64,000 nucleotides of DNA from Enterobacter pseudoroggenkampii (GCF_026420145.1 NZ_JAPMLV010000002.1:372001-436000); one strand, 5' to 3'; counted from the first letter of the stretch, positions 56,601-63,836 are shown. Notes: generated by a model not told the origin, from the sequence alone. Translations and numbers: made by a program.

Positions 56601-58373
56601 TATCCCGGCAATCAGCGCCGCCAGCGCGGGAGGGGTTTCCCCCGCGTGTTCAAGCGGTTTTGACGCGTCCTGGCGGCTACGCCAGGCCACGTCCAGGCTC
56701 CCCTGCTGATACATCATCTTCGCGCGGGTGCGCTGTAATTTCCCGCTGGTGGTTCGGGGGATTGCCCTTCGTTCGACAAGGAGCAGTTCATCCAGCGTAA
56801 TGCCGTGACGCTCCGCCACCGCCGCGGTCACGGACGGTGCCAGCGTCGCCATATCGAGATCATTTTTATGGCGCTTCATCAGCTCAAGCAGCGCTACCGG
56901 GCGCTCGTCTTCACTGGCAAACACGCAGACCGTCGCTTCCGCCAGCGCGGGAGCGGACTGGCGGATCGTCTCTTCAATATCCGTCGGGTAGTGGTTCTGG
57001 CCGTTGATAATCAGCAGCTCTTTGAGCCGTCCGGTGACGTACAAATGGCCGAACTGGAGAAAACCCATATCGCCGCTGCGCAGCCACGGGTACGGATCGC
57101 CTGCCAGAGACGCCCGGAAGGTTTCGCGCGTGGCGGCATCATTGGCCCAGTATCCGGCGGCAACGCTCGGACCACGCAGCCATATTTCTCCGCTCTCACC
57201 GTCAGCAAGCGGCTGATGGTGGTCAGGATCGACAATACGCACCTCGGTATCAGTCAGAGCCTGCCCGCAGCTCACCGCACCGGCCTCGTCAGACACGCGG
57301 AGCCCTTGCCCTTTGTCCATTCCGGTGACGATGAGCGTGGTTTCCGCCATGCCGTAGCAGGGCAGGAACGCGCCGGGCCGAAACCCTGCGGGCGCAAAGT
57401 GTTCGCTAAACTGCTTGAGCGTGGCGGGCCGAATCGGCTCTGCGCCACAGAAAGCCACGTCCCAGCGCGAAAGATCCAGTGCCTCAACCTGCTCTCGGCC
57501 AATCTTACGCACGCACAGATCGTAGGCGAAATTAGGGCCGCCGGAGGTTGTGGCCTGATAGTCAGAGACCTGTTTGAGCCAGTTAAGGGGATTTTTCATT
57601 AACATCATGGGCGACATCACCCGACAGGGGAAGGCGCCGAACACGGGCTGCAGTAGCCCGCCAATAAGCCCCATATCATGAAAATGCGGCAGCCAGATCG
57701 TGCCCCGGCTTTCGCTGTGGTGGCCGAAAAAGCGGTGAATAGCATGTGAGTTAGCCCACAGGTTGCCATGGGTTACCATCACGCCTTTCGGGGAGCCCGT
57801 CGAACCCGAGGTGTACTGTAAAAAAGCCAGATCGTTGTCTGCCACCGGAACGGGGTGAAATGCCCCGGAAAAGGTGCGTTCAAGATGATGCAGACGATAA
57901 CCCGCAGGAAGCGCGGACGTGTCGGGTTTGTCGAAGGTAAAAATAAGCGGGGATAACGGAAGTGATAGCTGGCCTAGCGTTTCTGCCCCCCTGGCTGTCG
58001 TAACAATACAGTCCGTTTGCGCATTACGTAATACGCCAGCAAAACGCTCCCACGCGCTTCCTGATGATTTTGCGGGCATCGGAACCGGAACCGCCACCCT
58101 GCCGGCGTAAAGACAGCCAAAAAAAGCGCCAATAAAATCTTCACCATCCGGATAAAGCAATATGACCCTGTCGCCCCGCTGCCCGTACTGCATTAAAGCC
58201 TCTGCAAGCGACGCGGCGCGCTGGTGTAGCTGGTCATAGCTTTGGCTGTGAATTTCACTGGCGCTGCGGACGAATTCAAATGCCGTCTGAGTAGTCTGTT
58301 GAACAGCAAGTTCGGGCAAAAGCTGGTTGAAGGAATGATATCCCCTGTTAAACAACTGATGAGACGGCATCAT
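50634..58373 (-). CDS. Hybrid PKS/NRPS megasynthase: FAAL-ACP-KS-AT-ACP-aminotransferase-C
   Basis: A 2579-residue multidomain enzyme. Domains, by residue: fatty-acyl-AMP ligase 1-555 (QYTSGSTGSPKG at 186-197, K545 in TSGKLQR); ACP1 about 580-655 (candidate Ser616, in LSSL rather than DSL); ketosynthase 668-1080 (C826, H961, H1000); acyltransferase 1170-1460 (S1262 in GHSLGE, AFHS at 1363-1366, malonyl type); ACP2 1530-1605 (S1566 in GADSL); Ala/Pro linker 1606-1700; GSAM-type aminotransferase 1710-2150 (K1992 in GKIVGGG); condensation domain 2160-2560 (HHSVADG, H2285). This order matches the start of the mycosubtilin/iturin synthases, but no adenylation, further PCP or thioesterase domain follows. 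Predicted role: activate a fatty acid, extend it by one malonyl unit, transaminate the beta-keto group and release or condense the beta-amino acyl product. Confidence 0.93.
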   Translation of the reverse strand: MMPSHQLFNRGYHSFNQLLPELAVQQTTQTAFEFVRSASEIHSQSYDQLHQRAASLAEALMQYGQRGDRVILLYPDGEDFIGAFFGCLYAGRVAVPVPMPAKSSGSAWERFAGVLRNAQTDCIVTTARGAETLGQLSLPLSPLIFTFDKPDTSALPAGYRLHHLERTFSGAFHPVPVADNDLAFLQYTSGSTGSPKGVMVTHGNLWANSHAIHRFFGHHSESRGTIWLPHFHDMGLIGGLLQPVFGAFPCRVMSPMMLMKNPLNWLKQVSDYQATTSGGPNFAYDLCVRKIGREQVEALDLSRWDVAFCGAEPIRPATLKQFSEHFAPAGFRPGAFLPCYGMAETTLIVTGMDKGQGLRVSDEAGAVSCGQALTDTEVRIVDPDHHQPLADGESGEIWLRGPSVAAGYWANDAATRETFRASLAGDPYPWLRSGDMGFLQFGHLYVTGRLKELLIINGQNHYPTDIEETIRQSAPALAEATVCVFASEDERPVALLELMKRHKNDLDMATLAPSVTAAVAERHGITLDELLLVERRAIPRTTSGKLQRTRAKMMYQQGSLDVAWRSRQDASKPLEHAGETPPALAALIAGIIGNTLNTTIGESRWDDAFTGFGLSSLQAVGVIGELEQRLGRELSPALIYDYPTINQLAVALREPAAVRPVSAAVAESAIAVIGIGVELPGHSGVEALWSLLQQGHSTTGEIPAQRWRTSSLDGFNRKGSFFDEVDAFDAGYFGISPREAVYIDPQHRLLLETVQQALTDAGLKASSLRGSDTAVYVGISASDYALACGDNVSAYSGLGNAHSIAANRISYLYDLKGPSVAVDTACSSSLVAIEGAMQSLRAGRSSLAIAGGVNLALTPHLQKVFTDAQMLAPDGRCKTFDARADGYVRGEGCGVVVLKPLSQALADGDRVYATLVASAVNQDGRSNGITAPNGPSQQAVIRQAMADAGVDSDSIDYIEAHGTGTALGDLIEYQALEAVFADRKKTAPVQVGSIKTNIGHLEAAAGVLGVVKTSLMLHYRQYVPHLNFQHKNPHIAAISRHVEVSGAQPASWHADGDVRYAGVSSFGFGGTNGHVILRSAPAVEKRQEPAAPHGLLLIGSHDEGAFPLQREAVKKGLSTCQESDIATWCRLVNTRYDAARYRGVAYGADRAQLADSLAQLTACKAGKAQPQVWLFPGQGTQQIGMGAELYHHLPHYRAQFDALATTIRQRYQIDITQALFARDDSWQRCARTCQLSLFACSYALAQSVMQFGPRPAAVMGHSLGEYCAAVIAGYLSLDDGLAMVHQRALLMSALTQEGAMAVVFSGEAEVRQLISPWAGDIDIAAFNTPTLTTIAGSQTAIDACLQAISAQGGHARKIKTASAFHSSMMDPILGAWREWLVNNVTFTRGTIPFYSNLNGEACDQTDADYWTRQIRQPVRFLQGVQNVLAQGEFTFIDLSADSSLGKFVTATDRRHRVLAAGDRRHEYKSLLTLLGTLWQQGHDINWSGLYHATTREALNLPAIQFCRKRYWLADETPAQTPSAKEDAMSNQHHLAAEIKAIIAGFLEADPATLDDELPFLEMGADSLVLLDAINTIKDRYGVAIPVRALFEELNTLDAVIGYVVEHAQPAAAAAPLSTPATAGQAAQPAVAMQETSKPVPGAVQDLIARQLELMSKQLTLLNGTAQTLPMPVAPTMPDVIAPAPVATPAAPVKASAHSSWFKKETKKLSLGAERDQHLAQLTQRFVDKTGGSKRNAQQYRAVLADNRASAGFRLSTKEMLYPLVGERSQGSRIWDVDGNEYIDFTMGFGANLLGHAPDCVQQAVADQLAQGMQIGPQSALAGEVATLISELTGQQRVAFCNSGSEAVMSAVRLARAVTGKNKVALFSGSYHGVFDGILGRQQGGETPERATPIAAGTPPSLVDDLLVLDYGSEESLALIARYAAELAVVIVEPVQSRYPDHQPREYLHTLRELTTTHNIALMFDEVITGFRLAAGGAQAYYGVQADIASYGKIVGGGMPIGVIAGSSRFMDSIDGGFWQYGDDSWPQAELIFFAGTFSKHPLTMAASKAVLEYIKAHPALYDDINQKTARLTMSLNTWFSATGTPIEIVSAGSLFRFKFNGNYDILFHHLMLRGIFIWEGRNCFVSVAHADEDIDRFIAAVKESVNAMRVDGFFGQAGLRPDTRYAVADSQQRFLQLAARDESGRLAGTIGGVIETPRNVDSEIMLAAWQLLCERHDALRMQFTDAGELQVALAPTVDISEEYAAPAACLAEFAARPFDLTAAPLARLLLVRHEGKTTLAIAAHHSVADGWSFMVMLRELLHLYDALASGKRPDLAAAASYLQAIRAQNIVSEAALPARLAALPARRATPDVLTVLAPSRTYQGQRLVQRLSYPGLTAQLRKASAGLRVTRFAMLNALFTLTLEKAVGHSPVPVGVPDAGRDFGQGDALVGQCVRLLPLCIDSAACASLSDVARAIHDGILAQRDEPALPSRCFHGQDAPLPLLATFNVEPHAPLAELRQWEASLSLLPIGAVEFPLMVNILETKEGLSVELDYQIRYFTEASARALLEHFLKAITVLAEQGEEAAEALFSSSEVLAAS

Positions 58374-58413
58374 AATTCGCTCTATATTTTCAAATGTAAT
58401 GAGGGTGGGAAGA

Positions 58414-59241
58414 TTATTTTCCGGCGCGGCCAGCCAGCAGATCGTTACAGAAGTCGTTCCAGACCTTCAGCCACAGATCGACACGCTGTTCCATCTCGGC
58501 GTAGCGGTCTTCCGTCAGCGCCTGGCAGAACAGGATCCATGCATCTTCGGAGTGACCATCTTCAATGGACTCTCCCGTTTCGCTTTCTACATGGATGCTG
58601 TGATAGCCCTTCGTGACGTCTATATCCGTTGCTTTATCAACACCTTTTGCCCACGGCGTGGCAAAGTCATGGAAGACGGTCTCGGCCACGGCCAGCAAAC
58701 CCACCAGCTGGGTATAGTCGCCATAGGCATTCTCGAAGGTTGCGCGGCAGGCCAGAGAGCTGGACATCGGCAGCCAGGATTTCACCTCGTGCTCCGTCAT
58801 CCCCAGCTGCTGGATGGTCGTAAAGAACTGCACGTAGTGCGCCAGCGCGGGCTGGCCGTTGTAATTGCCCTCGGCGTCTTCGCCAGGGTGGAAGCCCAGC
58901 TCATCCAGCAGGTTGATTTGCAGCAGAAAACGGGCCGCCATTTTCGCCTGCGCGCCCAGCGGCGCTTCCAGCTGTTTCGCCGCGCTTAACGCTTCAATAA
59001 CGGCATCGGTAAAGACTTGCGCAAACGCGTGATAAAATTCCAGATGGAATACGCGCATCTGTTGAATATCAACTTCGCCGCTGTTCATTTTTGCCAAAAT
59101 AGGGCTGCGCATCAGCGGATGGGATTCAATCCGGTCAATAAGCCTGTTGGCAAAGGCGCGGTTTTCGGTATAAACGTGCTTATCTACGGTCGCGACAATA
59201 GCGTCCCGACCCAGCTGGCGGGTATTCAGTAACGTTTTCAT
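58414..59241 (-). CDS. Haem-oxygenase-like putative diiron oxidase/oxygenase
   Basis: A 275-residue all-helical protein of the iron-containing redox family that shares the haem-oxygenase/TenA fold (UndA, BesC and SznF relatives). Candidate metal ligands occur in the order expected: E114 (LLDELG), H135 (LAHYVQ), E187 (AVAETV), then H217 and the D228/H230 pair (HVESETGESIEDGHS). Relatives use O2 for oxidative decarboxylation, desaturation or N-oxygenation of amino or fatty acids. It lies 40 bp upstream of the megasynthase gene. Acting on a beta-amino fatty acid or its precursor is an attractive inference; no direct evidence. Confidence 0.75.
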   Translation of the reverse strand: MKTLLNTRQLGRDAIVATVDKHVYTENRAFANRLIDRIESHPLMRSPILAKMNSGEVDIQQMRVFHLEFYHAFAQVFTDAVIEALSAAKQLEAPLGAQAKMAARFLLQINLLDELGFHPGEDAEGNYNGQPALAHYVQFFTTIQQLGMTEHEVKSWLPMSSSLACRATFENAYGDYTQLVGLLAVAETVFHDFATPWAKGVDKATDIDVTKGYHSIHVESETGESIEDGHSEDAWILFCQALTEDRYAEMEQRVDLWLKVWNDFCNDLLAGRAGK

Positions 59242-59266
59242 TTTTATTTCTCAGGTAGGTGATAGT

Positions 59267-59677
59267 TTACAGGGCAGAAACCCTGCCAATTGCCATTACA
59301 ACTAACGCATACATTCCACAGCTAAACGGTATAACCTGCACATATTTAAATGGCAGATAAAAACACGATGCAATCAGCAGAACCGGAATACCCACCGAAA
59401 GTATCATCATGCAAATAACGGCATAATATTTATAGGTATAAGACACGGCGAGGTCATCAATACACATGCCATAAAGCATGGATATTAACGGCAGCATAAT
59501 AAAGGCAATATGTGCCAGCCTTAACATTCTGCGATTTAAATCGGTATAGTTTTCATGTCCTTTGGGTGCGCGAAACGGTCCCTTAAAAGCGTACATCCCC
59601 ATTAACCCACCCATCATTATGCCGACGACAATACCGCTCCAGCCAAAGGCAATCAGTATTGCACTGAGATTAGCCAC
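59267..59677 (-). CDS. Small integral membrane protein of the biosynthetic operon
   Basis: A 136-residue protein with four predicted membrane helices (about residues 6-28, 53-71, 81-103 and 110-132). The GTG at 59677 has aggag eight bases upstream and is preferred to the ATG 19 codons earlier, which would place a cysteine- and proline-containing stretch before the first helix. It is AT-rich compared with the megasynthase gene. It has a glycine-rich first helix (GWSGIVVGIMMGGLMGMYAF). No family recognised. Export, immunity or membrane tethering are possible from context. Confidence 0.65.
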   Translation of the reverse strand: MANLSAILIAFGWSGIVVGIMMGGLMGMYAFKGPFRAPKGHENYTDLNRRMLRLAHIAFIMLPLISMLYGMCIDDLAVSYTYKYYAVICMMILSVGIPVLLIASCFYLPFKYVQVIPFSCGMYALVVMAIGRVSAL

Positions 59678-59768
59678 TTTCTTTCTCCTGTTTAGTGGTG
59701 CACAAAGGTAAGGCGCCTGAGAAAATACAAGCACCTTTATTTATTAAAAATAAAATCAAATATAACGA

Positions 59769-61667
59769 TTAAAAATCCGGGTATTCTTTATCCGTCGCGT
59801 ATGTAATCGGTTTTTCAAATCCAGGAATGGTGATGCCATTCATATCAATCTTAATATCTTCCTCATTTATCCCCTGCTGGCCAAACAGATAAATGACATT
59901 GAGTTCACCCTGCGAAGCCGCCTCATCATACGCGTTAGCCTGACGTCGCACCTGGCGGTTACGCTGCTGATACTCCGCAAACACCGCTTCCCCATAGCGT
60001 TTGCGCAACCATTGATGGGTAAGCTTTGGCGAGTAAACCACCCCCGTGGCATTATTACCGCCAAAGCCTTTTGAATTTATAAAGGCAATCTGCCCCTGGC
60101 CTTCCTCTAATTTGCAGTCCTGAACAGGTATGGTTAAGCGTGCGTTATTCACCTGTGGCGCAATGTGCGACACGCTTTTAATTCCTGGCAAAATACCATA
60201 GCGGAAGACGCCGAGGCAGCTGATGAGCTGGTCGCCGCTGGCGGGCCCCAGGGAGTGACCAAGATACGATTTCACTGCCGTCACCGGCCAGTCGCGAATC
60301 GAAAAGGCTTGCGCAACGCGGTCAAAAATATCCGCCTCGGAGACGCAATTCTTCGGCGTGCTTGAACCGTGCGCCTGAATAAACGATCCCTTCTGCACCG
60401 TCTCTATCCCCGCCATCGATACCGCAGAGGCTACCGCTTTCGCCATGGTGATGTAGTTCCCCGGCCCCGGTGACGCGATAGAACGCTTAAAGCCGTCAGC
60501 GTTGATGAAGACATTTCCCACCGAACCGTGGATCTCTGCCCCAAGCTGCAGCGCCAGCTCGTCGTCCATTAACACGACGTACTGGCTGGATTCTGCGATC
60601 ACAAAACCGCAGCTGTTGCCAAACGGGCGGCTGCTGTTGCGCCAGTCGGCCGTATCCGTTTCATCAATATGCTTAAGCTTGCTCTCCGTTGCCAGGGCGC
60701 CCATGGCATCGAATCCTTCAATCACCTCTGAGGTGACCGGCGCTTCGGCGCTGCCCACAACGGCAACGCGAATGCGCCCCGCTTTAATATCTTCAACTGC
60801 CGCATTCAGGTTATACAGAAACGTGGCGCATGCCCCCAGCGTGGCGCTGGTATGACCGACGCTACCCAGCACATACGCATTGAGGAAATCGGCGCACATG
60901 CTGTTCAGGCCCAGCGGACACTGTTTGGCGCTGACGCGATGGCCTTTCAGGCGCGACTGGAGCATACCGCCAAAGCCATAATCGTCGAGCTGTCCCATGA
61001 TATTGCCCGAATAGACTCCGAGCTGATCCGGCGTGATGTTGGCCTGTATCTCTCGCCACGGGATCCCCAGGGCGTTGATGGCGTCTGACGCTCCGACAAT
61101 CGCCATTTGTAGCGCCCGCGGATGGAACTGCGAACTGTAATGGTCACCCGGGCGGAATCCCTGCGGCAGCAAACCTGCAGCCTGAACCTCCGTGCGCAAC
61201 AATGCCTCAATTTTACAATCCATCTCTCCCTTAACGGTAATACGCACACGCTGATCCGCTAATTCTTCAACGTGCCATCCCGCCGGTAAGGGTTGAGGTA
61301 ATTGTCTGGAAGATATATTAAAACTGAATCCCTCTTCGCCTGAAACCATATTCAATTTTGCATGGCTGACGATAGCATCGACATCAAAATAGTCGCGCGT
61401 AATTTTTCGGATAAGGGTTCCCTCAAGCGCCTCGTCTTTTATCTTCGCGGCAGCCTGAGCAGGTGTAAATCTTTTACCGGAAATGTCGCAATATCCGCCC
61501 TCATCATATTTAAGCACGCCCATCAGAATGGCTAACGATAATAACGTCGCTTGCCTTTCCTCTTCCGATAATGACTCAATAATCATTCGACGAAATGCAT
61601 GATGTGAAGAACTACGACCAGCTGGACCATAGCCGCCAAAAGCCGTTATTACGGGTAATTTCGCCAT
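59769..61667 (-). CDS. FabY-like beta-ketoacyl-ACP synthase
   Basis: A 632-residue ketosynthase closely resembling Pseudomonas aeruginosa FabY (PA5174) in length and along its whole sequence as remembered: VITAFGGYGPAGRSS at the N-terminus, FGGMLQSRLKGHRVSAKQ, and FINSKGFGGNNATGVV. The catalytic triad is present: C280 (TLGACATF), H433 (IQAHGSS) and H471 (YLGHSLG). FabY starts fatty-acid synthesis by condensing acetyl-CoA with malonyl-ACP. Enterobacteria normally rely on FabH, so this is not a housekeeping gene here. As first gene of the operon it probably supplies or shapes the fatty acyl starter for the megasynthase. Confidence 0.85.
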   Translation of the reverse strand: MAKLPVITAFGGYGPAGRSSSHHAFRRMIIESLSEEERQATLLSLAILMGVLKYDEGGYCDISGKRFTPAQAAAKIKDEALEGTLIRKITRDYFDVDAIVSHAKLNMVSGEEGFSFNISSRQLPQPLPAGWHVEELADQRVRITVKGEMDCKIEALLRTEVQAAGLLPQGFRPGDHYSSQFHPRALQMAIVGASDAINALGIPWREIQANITPDQLGVYSGNIMGQLDDYGFGGMLQSRLKGHRVSAKQCPLGLNSMCADFLNAYVLGSVGHTSATLGACATFLYNLNAAVEDIKAGRIRVAVVGSAEAPVTSEVIEGFDAMGALATESKLKHIDETDTADWRNSSRPFGNSCGFVIAESSQYVVLMDDELALQLGAEIHGSVGNVFINADGFKRSIASPGPGNYITMAKAVASAVSMAGIETVQKGSFIQAHGSSTPKNCVSEADIFDRVAQAFSIRDWPVTAVKSYLGHSLGPASGDQLISCLGVFRYGILPGIKSVSHIAPQVNNARLTIPVQDCKLEEGQGQIAFINSKGFGGNNATGVVYSPKLTHQWLRKRYGEAVFAEYQQRNRQVRRQANAYDEAASQGELNVIYLFGQQGINEEDIKIDMNGITIPGFEKPITYATDKEYPDF

Positions 61668-61767
61668 AATTCATCCTGTAGTGGTCGTGGATTTATTTTG
61701 TTAAGTAAGTGCGATAATTTCAGATATTAGTTTACAAATTACCAACAAAAGCTAATATGAAAATCCA

Positions 61768-61790
61768 GCCAAAATGCTGACTTTTTTGGC
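61768..61790. promoter_or_regulatory. Inverted repeat between the biosynthetic operon and its divergent regulator
   Basis: gccaaaa-N9-ttttggc, extendable to ccagccaaaa/ttttggccagg with one base out of register. It lies 100 bp upstream of the FabY-like gene and 53 bp before the regulator start, in an AT-rich 176-bp divergent region. A candidate operator for the GlxA-type regulator. Confidence 0.5.
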
Positions 61791-61843
61791 CAGGACAACG
61801 ATGAGCTACCAAAAATAATAGTCAAAACAGGTATTAATCAAAA

Positions 61844-62887
61844 ATGACAAATACACAAATAGGATTTGTGTTATGTGAACGCATGCTAAGTTCCGGTCTC
61901 AGTCTTCCGATTGAAATGTGGAAAGCCGCAGCCAGTAGCTATTTAGCCGAGCAAAAAACAACATCCCACGCAGACACGCACAAACCGGAGACGTCTTCAT
62001 TCAGGCTCTGTCGTCCGGAGAATATACTGAAAGTTCATACTATTGGCATAAATAACGAGCCCATCCTGACGCACAGTGGCTTCAGCATTACCGCCGATAC
62101 TACCCTTGCCGCAGACAGGCACTATGACGTTATCTATCTTCCCGCCCTGTGGCGCAATCCTCGCGCGGTGGTCAGACAACAGCCTGAACTCCTGGCATGG
62201 CTTAGCGAACAGGCGGCTCGAGGGACCCGCATCGCGGCCGTCGGAACGGGCTGCTGTTTCCTGGCGGAGTCGGGATTGCTCAACGGGAAACCCGCCACCA
62301 CTCACTGGCACTACTTCAAACAGTTCTCGCGCGACTACCCCAACGTAAAATTACAAACCAAACATTTTCTCACGCAGGCCGATAATATTTACTGTGCCGC
62401 CAGCGTCAAAGCCCTCTCAGATCTGACCATCCATTTCATCGAAACGATATACGGGAAACGTGTAGCCACCCATACCCAGCGGACCTTTTTCCATGAAATT
62501 CGAAGTCAGTTCGATCGCCAGTGTTACAGTGAAGAAAACAAACCGCATCCGGATGAAGATATTGTTCAAATTCAAATCTGGATAAAAGCCAACTGCGCCT
62601 CAGATATATCCATGCAAAATCTTGCCGATATGGCTGGCATGAGTTTGCGCAACTTCAACCGTCGCTTTAAAAATGCCACCGACATGTCCCCCCTGCAGTA
62701 TTTATTAACCGCCAGAATTGAATCCGCCATGACGATGCTGCAATCCACCAATTTGAGCATTCAGGAGATCGCCAATGCGGTTGGATATCAGGATATTGCG
62801 CACTTTAACCGCCAGTTTAAGCATAAAACCACGGTGTCACCGGGGGATTATCGTAAGACGGTCCGGGCAAAGATGTTTAGTGCATAA
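61844..62887 (+). CDS. GlxA-family AraC-type regulator with DJ-1/PfpI domain
   Basis: A 347-residue regulator. The N-terminal half (about 5-200) is a DJ-1/PfpI-type domain with the nucleophile-elbow segment VGTGCCFLAESG (C137/C138) expected of this fold. The C-terminal half (about 240-340) is an AraC double HTH (MQNLADMAGMSLRNFNRRFK and IQEIANAVGYQDIAHFNRQFK). The start lacks a clear Shine-Dalgarno and is preceded by an AT-rich region. It is divergent from the eight-gene operon and is its most likely regulator, sensing an unknown small molecule through the DJ-1 domain. Confidence 0.88.
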   Translation: MTNTQIGFVLCERMLSSGLSLPIEMWKAAASSYLAEQKTTSHADTHKPETSSFRLCRPENILKVHTIGINNEPILTHSGFSITADTTLAADRHYDVIYLPALWRNPRAVVRQQPELLAWLSEQAARGTRIAAVGTGCCFLAESGLLNGKPATTHWHYFKQFSRDYPNVKLQTKHFLTQADNIYCAASVKALSDLTIHFIETIYGKRVATHTQRTFFHEIRSQFDRQCYSEENKPHPDEDIVQIQIWIKANCASDISMQNLADMAGMSLRNFNRRFKNATDMSPLQYLLTARIESAMTMLQSTNLSIQEIANAVGYQDIAHFNRQFKHKTTVSPGDYRKTVRAKMFSA

Positions 62888-62936
62888 ACTCCGGTCATCT
62901 CTGATAATAAAATAGATGACCGCGAGGAGGCTCACC

Positions 62937-63761
62937 GTGCAAGGCGTACCGGAACAGTTTAATGATGAAAGAGACAGCGCGCGCTTTCGCCATCTGGCGC
63001 AGCTGCCGGGCCTGGAGCTTTATCATGCCCATATTTCTGACTACGCCTTTGAGCCTCACACCCATGAAGCCTTCGGGATCGGTACGATTGAAACCGGTGC
63101 CGAGCGCTTTCGCTATCGCGGGACACAGCATCTCGCGGCGGAAAAATCCGTCGTTACCATGAACCCGGACGAGATCCACACCGGCGAATCCGCCACCGAG
63201 GGCGGCTGGCGCTACCGGATGGTCTATATCGAACCCGACCTGCTGGAAGAGGTGACCGGCCTCCGGCACTGGTGGTTTAGCGACGTAACGCGTCATGACC
63301 CGCTGCGCTCGCAGCAAATCGGCAGGCTCATTTACGGCCTGTGGCACACGGACGATCCGCTTGCGCAAAAAGGATTACTGCTGGATCTGATTGAGACCTT
63401 CCAGCCGTTTGCTCATCACGCGCCGCGGGTTCAGGAAGGTGCGCACCGCTTTGAACGGGTACGCGAGTATCTGCATGACAACTATATGCGCGCTCTGACG
63501 CTGGACGAGCTCGCCAGCGTCGTTTCACTCAGCCCGTATCATTTCCAGCGCCAGTTCAAAGCCCATTTTCACGTGACGCCACATCAGATGCTGATGGCCA
63601 TTCGCCTCTGGCGCGCCAAAGCGTTCCTCACGCACGGCATGCCCGCGGCAGAGGTCGCCGCCGCAACCGGGCTGACCGATCAGTCGCATCTCACCCGCGC
63701 GTTTACCCACCGCTACGGCATTACCCCCGTGCGCTACCAGAAGCAGGTCACCCGGCGCTAA
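62937..63761 (+). CDS. AraC-family transcriptional regulator with cupin sensing domain
   Basis: A 274-residue protein: an N-terminal cupin (about 15-95, HAHISDYAFEPHTHEAFGIG with metal/ligand-type histidines) and a C-terminal AraC double HTH (LDELASVVSLSPYHFQRQFK and AEVAAATGLTDQSHLTRAF). The GTG at 62937 has a full aggagg six bases upstream; the ATG seven codons earlier has no such site. It lies just upstream of ytfF on the same strand. In other bacteria such regulators often sit next to and control DMT or LysE exporters, so it may regulate ytfF rather than the biosynthetic operon. Confidence 0.88.
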   Translation: MQGVPEQFNDERDSARFRHLAQLPGLELYHAHISDYAFEPHTHEAFGIGTIETGAERFRYRGTQHLAAEKSVVTMNPDEIHTGESATEGGWRYRMVYIEPDLLEEVTGLRHWWFSDVTRHDPLRSQQIGRLIYGLWHTDDPLAQKGLLLDLIETFQPFAHHAPRVQEGAHRFERVREYLHDNYMRALTLDELASVVSLSPYHFQRQFKAHFHVTPHQMLMAIRLWRAKAFLTHGMPAAEVAAATGLTDQSHLTRAFTHRYGITPVRYQKQVTRR

Positions 63762-63836
63762 TGCGCAACCTCATACAATACGCGCGCATTTGCCCCACCT
63801 ACACTGAGAACAGCGTAAATACCTGTGGATGGAAAA

